Shown piece by piece: positions 1 through 6,702 of a DNA stretch of 7,310 nt; position 1 is the stretch's first letter, and each line of letters starts with the position of its first letter. The position numbers and the translations under genes are program-made. Origin of the DNA: CAIVND01 sp035532075 (GTDB lineage: Bacteria > Actinomycetota > Acidimicrobiia > Acidimicrobiales > Bog-793); the NCBI GenBank assembly GCA_035532075.1, contig DATKRV010000069.1, forward strand, positions 1-7,310, read 5' to 3'. The notes below the pieces were generated by a model. The model worked only from the letters and a program-made list of their open reading frames with translations. It did no database searches and was not told the origin of the DNA.

Positions 1-195
1 TGCATACCCTCAAAGTCACGTCGGCCATGGGATCGTTTCGTCGCACTCCTGTGTGAACCACGTGCAACCGACGGTGTTGCCATACCGAGAAATTACCACA
101 ACAACGTAACTACGTCAATGTATTTCCGAAAGATCAGTAAGAGCAGTTCACTGCGGCGACACCGGGCGTCGTTACACCGCGGGAGCTTTGGAGCT

Positions 196-432
196 ATGAC
201 TGGCGCCGAAACCTCAACGAACGACGAGCAGTTCACGACGGACCCGAAGTCCACCTCCGAGTTGGCATTCGACTTCGCTGAGATGGCGCCGATCTTGTTC
301 TCGGCTGGCAGTCTGAAAGACAGTTTGGCCGGGGAGTTGGACCTCTCTGTCATCACCATCGAGGCATGTTCCAGTTTCCTCTCACAAGGGTGTGGCGTTC
401 CTCGATCGTTGGCGTCCTCGAGCTGTCGGTGA
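196..432 (+). pseudogene. Truncated GAF-domain sensor protein, N-terminal remnant
   Basis: This is a 78-residue reading frame starting at an ATG with GGAG just upstream (190-193) and GGGAG at 181-185. Residues about 20-60 (SELAFDFAEMAPILFSAGSL, then KDSLAGELDLSVITIEAC) resemble the opening helices of actinobacterial GAF and GAF-ANTAR proteins, which typically read like 'LADLARTLFAAGSVDETLARVVDLAVATVEGCD'. After the EAC motif the frame turns into unrelated sequence and stops at 430-432. The rest of the GAF fold, and any kinase or ANTAR output domain, is missing. I could not find a convincing continuation in the other two frames as far as about 640. Full family members exceed 200 residues, so this is read as a decayed or truncated gene. 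The family call rests on pattern resemblance only. An upstream in-frame ATG at 118 exists, but the added residues look non-coding. Confidence 0.45.
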
Positions 433-1436
433 GCGGCCGATCAGCCATCCTCCGGGAGGGTCGCCGGGCGTCTAGCGACACTCGAGCGGTCTCGAATTCG
501 AAGAACCCGAGAGTCCGACAGTGCAGCCGATCATCTGTAGGGGCATCGCTGTCGAAGGTGTTGTTGATGCTAGCGATCCGCCGTGAGCTAGTTGTTGAAC
601 GCATCGTCGATCGGCATGCTTCGCGTTTGGGGACAAGATGAATTTCGAATTGCCGCTACGTATCCGTATGCCTGCCGTGCACTTGAGTGACGCGTCTCAC
701 AGATGCCCCAGTGTCCGACCCCAGGCGTACGCTGCGCTCACAGCCCGATTAGGAGTGGGGCAGTGTTCCTTCCTCGGAGTTCGGTTGAGGTTCGTGTTCG
801 CGGGTGACCGCCTCTTCTGGCTCTTTTGAGCGCATCCCTAGCAACCAAAGAAAGAATCGCCGGGGCCAGGCCGGCCTTTAGTCTGTCTTGCCATCCGACC
901 CGTGACCGAATCGGCCGTATCGCAGACCGAAACTTCCTCCACCCCCGACTCCCGGGAGGGGTAGTGAATTGGGTTCCTCGTACGTCGGAACCTTGACGAG
1001 TGGATGCCTCGGCTTACGCGGTTTGTCATCGGCTGAACCCACCCTCAGATCATGCCCGATGAACGACCAGAGCGAACCCGCGCGACCCGAATGTGCCGAA
1101 TTGGGAGAGCCCTCATAGTGACAAGGTCGCGCAGATCACCGCTCGGTGACGCCCAACCCGAGCAGGCTCGTGACAAGTATCCGGTCACTTTAGGCTTAAA
1201 GACATTCGGCCTTGGGCATTTTGTTACCGACTGATTGCTGGCAACGGTTGGACCCAAGGCTACCTGAGTAGGTGTTCCCTTTGGATCCGGGAAAAAAAGT
1301 ACTACCACGACATCGTCACCGAGTTGACGGTCGTTGTCCCGCGCGCACCGTACTTACTCCGAGAACGCTTCGACCTGTCTATCTGCGTACCTTTTTACTG
1401 CTCGCCAAAGGCCAGCAGTAAATCCAAATGCTGTCA
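433..1436. other. About 1 kb with no supportable gene
   Basis: The open frames here are short (up to about 90 codons), lack good ribosome binding sites, are rich in Arg, Ser and Pro as shadow frames are in GC-rich DNA, and resemble no family I recognise. Small structures are visible: a perfect 10-bp palindrome CTCCCGGGAG at 949-958, and a 6-bp inverted repeat GGTTCC/GGAACC at 972-977 and 987-992 around TCGTACGTC. Given the broken GAF gene on the left and the broken transposase on the right, this is probably degraded accessory DNA. No terminator with a clear T-tract and no tRNA were seen. Confidence 0.5.
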
Positions 1437-2155
1437 TCAGCGGCACTCATCAGCCACGCTCGCAGTGTCACGTTTGACGGTTGGCGCACATATCTTTGAG
1501 GCCACAAAGCCCATCTTTGCATCGACCCAGGTTTCGAACTCATCGCCGAGATCGTCGCCACTCCAGCAAACGTCCACGATCAGGGTGCCGTTGGCGAGCT
1601 GCTCGAGCAAGAGGGCAACGAGGAGAGCAGGTCGACCATCATCGGTGACTCTGCCTATGCAAGTGATCCTGACGGACAAGGTTTTACGTTGATGGCAAAG
1701 TGTCCGTCTGGTTAAGGATTCACCAAGGAACGTGTCGTAATCGATGTCGAGCACAAAAGCTTCACCTGTCCGGCAGGTCAGACCGCGAAGATCCAATAGC
1801 GAGAAGACGGCGGTGGCATCGCGCGCTCATCGATACAATGTGCGAGCTGTTCATTGAAAAGTTCATGCACGCAATCACCTGCTGGTCGTTCGGTCGCTAT
1901 CAACCAGCACGAGGCATTCATCCAGGTTGCCAGACTAGAACAGACGAGCCCAGAATGGATCGCTGGCTATCGCGCGAACCGACCACTCGTCGAACGCAAG
2001 ATCGCCCATCTCGTGAGAAGCGACTGGGGAAGACGACGGGGCTGAAGAGAATTGCCACTGGTCTTGACCCAAGTGCGAGTGCGATCAACTGGGCGAGACT
2101 TGCAACCCTTGAATTGAGCTTTGGACCAGGTGGGTGGACCTTGGCAGGAGCCTGA
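1437..2155 (+). pseudogene. IS1182-family transposase, degraded C-terminal half
   Basis: Read in the frame whose codons begin at positions divisible by three, the stretch gives a clear IS1182-type (DDE_Tnp_1-like) C-terminal half. It contains FDGWRTYL (stop) GHKAHLCIDP, then ATPANVHDQGA, then IIGDSAYASD with the second catalytic Asp at 1647-1649. Next come FTKERVVIDVEHKSFTCPAG, a CASCSLKSSC cysteine pair, SPEWIAGYRANRP, and LVERKIAHLV with the presumed catalytic Glu at 1992-1994. Three in-frame stops interrupt it: TGA 1497-1499, TAA 1713-1715 and TAG 1797-1799. At about 2035-2045 the reading shifts by one base into the frame giving GLKRIATGLDPSASAINWAR and ending at the TGA at 2153-2155, which matches the usual family C-terminus. 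The N-terminal half, including the first catalytic Asp, was not found upstream, where an in-frame TAA lies at 1419. Family members are about 450-550 residues long, so about half is present. The element is dead. The left boundary is approximate. Confidence 0.85.
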
Positions 2156-2163
2156 AAGCCAAG
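2140..2163 (+). repeat. Small inverted repeat straddling the transposase stop
   Basis: CTTGGC at 2140-2145 pairs with GCCAAG at 2158-2163 around a 12-base loop that contains the transposase stop codon. The stem can be extended imperfectly outward (GG/CC). There is no T-run after it, so a terminator role is doubtful. It may be a vestige of the IS 3' end or chance. Confidence 0.25.
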
Positions 2164-2313
2164 AACCTGATCGCAGATGGGTAATTAATTGATCGAAAGC
2201 AGAAATATTCAGCGATCTCACCCGGTCAGTCTGTCACGCAGTAATTGAGAGTGATATTGACGGGTTTTCTATCCCTGATTCGGGCGCCGCGTCGATCAGT
2301 GCCATCGGGCTGC

Positions 2314-4140
2314 TTAGCGCCTGACCTCGTTATACGCTTTCAGAACGTCGCGATGGGTAAGCCACCCGACGATCCGTCCGTCCTTGAGCTGCACCACTGG
2401 GACGCCATGTTGCTCACCGGAGAGCAAGACGGCGAGTGCGTCCTGCAGGTTCTCATCGGATCGTAACGTCGGAATCGAGCGCGTCAGTTGTCCTGCGGTG
2501 AGGTCGTGCAGCTCGCTATCTGCCGCCTGCTCGGTCTCGAGCGCCGTGACGACGCCCCGATATGCGCCGCTACTATCTACGACCGGCAGTGTTTCGAGCG
2601 CGTCGCGCGCGAAGCGATCTAAAAGGTCTGGGAGCGTCGCGAAATCTGGCACCGGCTCCGGCACCGCCTGCATTGCGTCGCCGACGGTGATGCCCTCGAG
2701 CGCTCCAGGAGGACGGTGCGTGAGATCAACACCTCGTCGACTCAACTTTAAGGTGTAGATCGATTCTTTCGAGATGGCTCGGCTGACAATCGTCGCGAGA
2801 ACAATCGCGACCATCAACGGCAATACAATCGTGTAGTCCCCGGTCAGTTCGAAGATGATGAGCACAGCGGTGATCGGTGCACGGGAGGCCGCGGCGAACA
2901 CCGCTCCCATTCCGATCAGACCGTACGCACCGGCTGCGCCCGAGACGCTCGGGAAGATGACGTGTAATCCGGCGCCGTAGGCGCTTCCGAGCATCGCCCC
3001 GATGAAGAGCGACGGCGCGAAGACCCCTCCTGAGCCACCGATCGCGATCGTGAGACTGACGGCGACGAGCTTGCCGATAAGCAGCAGGAGCAGGAAGCGG
3101 CCAGAGTACCCACCGCCGATGCTCTTTTCGAGGATCGGGTAGCCAACCCCGTACATTTCGGGCAATGCGATCAAAAGCGCACCGAGCAGCACGCCCCCGG
3201 TCGCCGGTCGCAGCCACATCGGTCCGGGCCAGTATCTGTCGAAGAGGTCCTCGAAGCCATAGAGCACGCGAATGAAGACGACGCCGACGATCGCTGCGAC
3301 CAGGCCGAGAATCGCGTAGAAGAGGTAGTCGATACCGGCGACCTGATGGAACTGAGGGAGGGTGAGAAAGGGATGAGTGCCAAAGGCGGCGCGTCCGATG
3401 ATGTCCGCGGTCACCGATGCGAGCACCACCATTCCGAACGATTCCGACGCAAAGTCCCCGAGGATGAGCTCGAGCGCGAAAAACACCGCCGCGATCGGTG
3501 CGTTGAACGTCGCCGAGATTCCCCCCGCCGCACCACACGCGACGAGCAGCCGCATTCGTGCCGGCGGGACCCGCAGTCGTTGTCCGAGCGTCGAGCCGAG
3601 CGCTGAGCCGATCTGGACGATCGGTCCCTCACGGCCCACCGATCCGCCCGTGCCGATACAGATCGCCGATGCGATCGACTTCACCACTGCGACCTTCGGA
3701 GAGATTCGACCGCCGCGGGCGCTCACGGCATACATCACCTCGGGTACGCCGTGGCCGCGCGCCTCCTTCGCGAAACGATCGATCAGTGGTCCGTAGAGGA
3801 GGCCGCCTATTGCGGGAACGAGCAGCAAGAAGTACACGCCGAGATGCGGGAACTGCGGGCTAGCGACCCGTCCAACATTGCTGTAGTCCGCGTGACCGGT
3901 CGCGAGCTCGGTCACCCACAAGATGAGATAGCGAAAGAGCACCGCCCCGGCGCCCGCCCCGGCGCCGACAACCAGCGCGAGTGGGATAAGCGCCGGATTG
4001 GAACCCCGCAACCAGTCAAAGACGCGGGCAGAGGTGTTTTCCGGGAGAGAGAGGTGGATTGACGTTGCCGGCTGTTCCGTTTCGGACGCGGCGCCACGAC
4101 CTCGACCACGTGGGTCGAGTCTCGGAATAAATCGATTCAC
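2314..4140 (-). CDS. CLC-family chloride channel/antiporter with C-terminal CBS pair
   Basis: This is an inner-membrane anion transporter of the CLC family, most likely exchanging Cl- for H+. Numbering is from the longer TTG start at 4158 (614 aa). The pore motifs are GHGVP (135-139, filter site 1), GREGP (175-179, gating Glu177) and GGVFAP (377-382). Tyr468 lies in SIYTLKL at the central-chloride tyrosine position, and FELTGDY is at 436-442. CBS domains follow at about 490-545 and 552-612, typical of regulatory nucleotide-sensing pairs. The proton-glutamate position (Glu203 in E. coli ClcA) aligns with Leu231, while the neighbouring Glu230 is kept. I prefer the GTG start at 4140 because its GTGA overlaps the TGA of marR, a classic coupled junction. 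The TTG at 4158 has GGAGAGG about 13 bases upstream and is possible. The first ~50 residues are polar and unconserved. No hairpin with a T-tract was found after the stop. The family call is very sure; antiport versus channel is inferred. Confidence 0.95.
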   Translation of the reverse strand: MNRFIPRLDPRGRGRGAASETEQPATSIHLSLPENTSARVFDWLRGSNPALIPLALVVGAGAGAGAVLFRYLILWVTELATGHADYSNVGRVASPQFPHLGVYFLLLVPAIGGLLYGPLIDRFAKEARGHGVPEVMYAVSARGGRISPKVAVVKSIASAICIGTGGSVGREGPIVQIGSALGSTLGQRLRVPPARMRLLVACGAAGGISATFNAPIAAVFFALELILGDFASESFGMVVLASVTADIIGRAAFGTHPFLTLPQFHQVAGIDYLFYAILGLVAAIVGVVFIRVLYGFEDLFDRYWPGPMWLRPATGGVLLGALLIALPEMYGVGYPILEKSIGGGYSGRFLLLLLIGKLVAVSLTIAIGGSGGVFAPSLFIGAMLGSAYGAGLHVIFPSVSGAAGAYGLIGMGAVFAAASRAPITAVLIIFELTGDYTIVLPLMVAIVLATIVSRAISKESIYTLKLSRRGVDLTHRPPGALEGITVGDAMQAVPEPVPDFATLPDLLDRFARDALETLPVVDSSGAYRGVVTALETEQAADSELHDLTAGQLTRSIPTLRSDENLQDALAVLLSGEQHGVPVVQLKDGRIVGWLTHRDVLKAYNEVRR

Positions 4141-4664
4141 TGCCAGCCACTTGCCCAATCTTGATCTGGGACCTCTCCAGCGGCGATGTTGATGTAGGCA
4201 AGCGACTGGACAAGGTGGCGTTGTTCCTCTTGGGGCACTGACTTTAGGAGTCGACTGAGTTCGATCCGACGCTGCGTAGTGGCGTGGTCAACGAGGTCGC
4301 GTCCTCTCTCGGTGAGGGCAAGGCGAACCTCACGACGATCGCTAGGCGACGTCCTTCGCCGAACCAGTCCTTTGCGAATCAGGCGATCGCACATCCGCGT
4401 CGCCGTTGACGCATTCACCGCGAGAAACTCCGCGAGAGGCCCAAGGCCCTGTGGTCCGTGCGCGGCAAGCACGATGAGTAAGCGGAACTGCGGGAGCGTG
4501 ACATCGCTCTCGATCGAAGCGAGAGAGCGGGCAGCAATGGCGACGAAGACCCGACTCGTCGTGAGGACGGTCTCGATAATGGTGTCGAGATCGGGCTCCC
4601 CGCCCTGGACACCTCTTTCAGGTGATTGCACAGAGCAATCATTGCATATAACAATCAACCTCAC
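4137..4664 (-). CDS. MarR-family winged-helix transcriptional regulator
   Basis: This 175-residue protein has the MarR layout: dimerisation helices at about 25-52, then a winged helix-turn-helix at about 55-125. The recognition helix is near 84-97 (NASTATRMCDRLIRKGL), and the wing holds the family signature SDRREVRLALTERG (108-121). A C-terminal dimerisation helix pair follows. Such proteins bind palindromic operators as dimers and usually repress themselves and adjacent genes, releasing DNA on binding a small ligand. The gene lies 43 bp after nhaA and overlaps the start of the CLC gene, so it probably controls that unit. The start is uncertain. The frame is open from GTG 4664 with only a weak purine stretch upstream, and the first ~22 residues are unlike the family. 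A second GTG at 4631 would sit inside the palindrome at 4623-4641. The ligand cannot be told from the sequence. Confidence 0.92.
   Translation of the reverse strand: MRLIVICNDCSVQSPERGVQGGEPDLDTIIETVLTTSRVFVAIAARSLASIESDVTLPQFRLLIVLAAHGPQGLGPLAEFLAVNASTATRMCDRLIRKGLVRRRTSPSDRREVRLALTERGRDLVDHATTQRRIELSRLLKSVPQEEQRHLVQSLAYINIAAGEVPDQDWASGWQ
4623..4641. promoter_or_regulatory. Candidate MarR operator, perfect 7-5-7 inverted repeat
   Basis: TGATTGC (4623-4629), spacer ACAGA, GCAATCA (4635-4641) form a perfect inverted repeat of a size typical for a MarR dimer. A second odd-centred palindrome, GCAATCATTGC (4635-4645), shares one arm, and a further half-like ACAATCA lies at about 4651-4657. The cluster sits at the 5' end of marR, which is where an autoregulatory operator would be expected. 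No strong -35/-10 pair could be fixed on the minus strand. The binding assignment is inference. Single copies of the half-site occur elsewhere in the window by chance, but I saw no other paired copy. Confidence 0.6.
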
Positions 4665-4707
4665 AACCGCCGTTCGAAGGGGTCGGCAGATGAGACTTGA
4701 CTACGCT

Positions 4708-6015
4708 TCACGCCGAGATTGCATCCTCCAGCGGATCATCGATCGAGGTGCCGTGACGGAGAATAAATGCGGCTACCAACGCCGAAATCACCGCGGCGAC
4801 GAGAACAGCGAGCTTGGCTTGATTCTGTCGCAGTTGGTCGGCGAACGCGAGATTGGCAACGAGGAACGAGACCGTGAGGCCGATTCCTGCGAGTGCACCA
4901 ATGCCGAGCACCTCGCGGGTCCCCATGCCTTCGGGGAGTCGACCGATACCGAGACGTCGCGCGAGGAGGGTCGCGCCCACTACCCCGACGAACTTCCCGA
5001 CCAGTTTGGCAAAGAGTACGCCCCCGAAAACTCGAGCCATCCCGTAGTGGGTGAGCGTGCCACCACTGAGGGAGATTCCAGCGTTGGCGAACGCGAAGAT
5101 TGGAACTGCGACGAAACTCGACCAGGGGTGGAGGATGAGCTCGAGTCGTTCTGCGGTCGGGGTAGCACCACGCGCAATCCAGATCGTACGAAGCACCGCG
5201 CGAGCCGAGGAGACGTCAGTGATTTCGTCGGCGTGCGCATCGACCTCGTCGGTCGAAAGGTGCGGCCGGGTCGTGGCGAGAAGCCCCATCGCAACTCCGG
5301 CGAGCGTGGGGCTGATACCCGCTTTGTAGAGCGCGAACCAAAGCACAACGCCGATTGCGACATAGAGCGGCATCCAACGTATCCTGAGCGCCCGAAATGC
5401 GACCGCGATTCCGATCAATCCGACGGCAATGACGAGTGGGTGCCATGAGAAACTGTGCTGATAGAAAATCGCGAGCACAACGATTGATCCGAGATCATCC
5501 GCGACCGCGAGCGCGAGTACAAAGAGCTTGACCGATGAGGAGACCCTTTTCCCGAGGAGGGACAGCACGCCGAGCGCGAGCGCGAGGTCGGTTGCCATTG
5601 GGATGCCCCAGCCATGAACCGAAGGACTGCCAGCAGTGAAGCCAAAATAGACGAGCGCAGAGCCAATCATTCCTCCTACGGCAGCGACGATCGGTAGCGC
5701 AGCGGTGCGCAGGTCGCGCAGCTCTCCGACGACGAGTTCTCTTTTCAACTCGAGGCCGGCAGTGAAGAAAAAAATAGAGATCAGTCCGTCGTTGACCCAG
5801 CCGCGAAGGTTCATTGAGAGGTGGTGACTGCCGACGCCAATTGAGGCGGTCGTGTTCCAGAGGTGCTCATAGACTCCGGCCCCTGGAATGTTCGCCCAGA
5901 TGAACGCGATAACCGTCGCGAGGACAAGAAGGACCCCACCGGCTGATTCGGTATCGAGGAAGCGCCGCGCCGGTCGGGCGATGAGGCGAACTGCTGGGTT
6001 GACTGGCGGCATCAT
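4708..6015 (-). CDS. nhaA: NhaA-family Na+/H+ antiporter
   Basis: This inner-membrane secondary transporter exchanges Na+ (or Li+) for protons and serves pH and salt homeostasis. The 435-residue protein has the NhaA hallmarks: VNDGLISIFFFTAGLELKRE (74-93), GWGIPMATDLALALGV with Asp143 matching Asp133 of the E. coli protein, and ALAVADDLGSIV with Asp173-Asp174 matching the ion-binding pair Asp163-Asp164. HPWSSFVAVPIFAFANAGIS (296-315) follows, and VGKFVG with Lys341 matches Lys300. Eleven to twelve hydrophobic segments are visible. It is longer than the 388-residue E. coli NhaA, mainly through a hydrophilic stretch at about 248-290, as in many actinobacterial homologues. The ATG at 6015 is followed directly by a second ATG. 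GAGGA three bases before the first suits either, and the second has the better spacing. It is first in a same-strand run with marR and the CLC gene, with no terminator between it and marR. Confidence 0.96.
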   Translation of the reverse strand: MMPPVNPAVRLIARPARRFLDTESAGGVLLVLATVIAFIWANIPGAGVYEHLWNTTASIGVGSHHLSMNLRGWVNDGLISIFFFTAGLELKRELVVGELRDLRTAALPIVAAVGGMIGSALVYFGFTAGSPSVHGWGIPMATDLALALGVLSLLGKRVSSSVKLFVLALAVADDLGSIVVLAIFYQHSFSWHPLVIAVGLIGIAVAFRALRIRWMPLYVAIGVVLWFALYKAGISPTLAGVAMGLLATTRPHLSTDEVDAHADEITDVSSARAVLRTIWIARGATPTAERLELILHPWSSFVAVPIFAFANAGISLSGGTLTHYGMARVFGGVLFAKLVGKFVGVVGATLLARRLGIGRLPEGMGTREVLGIGALAGIGLTVSFLVANLAFADQLRQNQAKLAVLVAAVISALVAAFILRHGTSIDDPLEDAISA

Positions 6016-6311
6016 GGTTCCTCAAAGGACGGCATGTGCCGACCAGACTTCCCGGCTCCTATTTCCAGTATGGCAGGGTCTTTATGCGAAAGTATCCGTG
6101 TCTGTGACGACAGAGCGTGCCTCCGCAACGTCTAAGAGCCACTGGCCACGGCCACATTTAAGGGCGGATCGAGATTAAAAGCTGGGTTTGAAAGCGGGTG
6201 TCGGGCCTCTGCATCGAGGGCGTCTACCCAAGAAACCGCATCGACTGAGGCTTGCACCCGAGAACGGAACTATCGCCCGCCTTCCATATCGACGCGGTGC
6301 ACGACTCAAAC
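6016..6311. other. nhaA upstream region, no gene seen
   Basis: This stretch carries the nhaA ribosome binding site (GAGGA next to the start) and presumably its promoter, but I cannot fix a convincing -35/-10 pair. Two short palindromes are visible: CGGCATGTGCCG just upstream of the start (within about 6030-6041) and TGGCCACGGCCA at about 6142-6153. Overlapping small open frames on both strands (about 6175-6387) are Arg- and Pro-rich and look non-coding. I saw no match to a known riboswitch class. Confidence 0.4.
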
Positions 6312-6356
6312 AAGGGAGGAGGTTCGCCAGAACGAGTGGCGAACCTCCTCCCTTTT
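6312..6356. terminator. Strong hairpin terminator, 18-bp perfect stem
   Basis: The left arm at 6312-6329 (AAGGGAGGAGGTTCGCCA) is exactly complementary to 6337-6354, with a 7-base loop (GAACGAG). On the plus strand the stem runs into TTTTGTT. On the minus strand it is followed by CTTGTTTG. It can therefore act in either direction. No plus-strand gene ends nearby. A minus-strand coding remnant stops at 6394, about 40 bp before it, so it most plausibly ended that transcript and insulates nhaA from upstream transcription. Confidence 0.75.
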
Positions 6357-6393
6357 GTTCGGGCTTTCGCCGGTGATGTCTGCTCAATTTCGA

Positions 6394-6555
6394 TCAGCCG
6401 ATAATGCGATACAACTGATTGTCTGACTTGGAGGTCACGTAGGTTGTTGACCCCGCGTAGACGCCATAGATGCGATAGGTGTTAGCGGCACCGTTGTTTG
6501 CACATGCGTCGGCAGCGCTATGTGACCATAGAACGGCAAGGCTATTTGAACACTG
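6394..6555 (-). pseudogene. 3'-end remnant of an unrecognised gene
   Basis: The minus-strand frame ending at the TGA at 6394-6396 reads QCSNSLAVLWSHSAADACANNG, then AANTYRIYGVYAGSTTYVTS, then KSDNQLYRIIG. It is rich in Ser, Thr, Asn, Tyr and Gly and nearly free of Arg, unlike the Arg/Pro-rich shadow frames of this DNA. It looks like the tail of a secreted or cell-surface protein, with a loose YRIYG...YRIIG echo. It has no start codon and is preceded by an in-frame TGA at 6556-6558. A strong hairpin terminator lies about 40 bp after its stop, which supports its being a real 3' end. In the same frame further upstream, ATG 6618 opens 20 codons (MKKSAARARPGVYHFKLEVG) before that TGA; whether they belong together is unclear. 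No family is recognised, and a chance frame cannot be excluded. Confidence 0.3.
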
Positions 6556-6702
6556 TCAACCAACCTCCAGCTTGAAGTGATACACACCTGGGCGCGCTCT
6601 GGCTGCCGACTTCTTCATCGCTCGGCTGGTGTGTCGCACTGGCTCACCAAAGAACGGCCCGGGTGGTCTTGAGGCTCGAGATCTGCTCGATGTTGGTCGA
6701 GG

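Noticed and set aside
838..1029. A 63-codon minus-strand frame
   Set aside because: No motif, no ribosome binding site and Arg/Ser-rich composition typical of non-coding frames here.
1045..1308. An 87-codon minus-strand frame with few Arg/Pro runs
   Set aside because: It looked slightly protein-like (TKCPRPNVFKPKVTGYLSRA), but it has no ribosome binding site or family, and the opposite strand is equally open.
2726..3538. A 270-codon minus-strand frame inside the CLC gene
   Set aside because: It is Arg-rich, overlaps the strongly conserved CLC pore in another frame and matches no family.
4279..5448. A 389-codon plus-strand open frame across marR and nhaA
   Set aside because: It is antisense to two clearly recognisable genes, very rich in Arg, Glu and Asp with no domain pattern, and is explained as a shadow of the codon structure of those genes.
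6016..6180. A riboswitch upstream of nhaA
   Set aside because: Short palindromes exist, but I could not match any known riboswitch core, and no expression platform with a terminator or a sequestered start site is visible.
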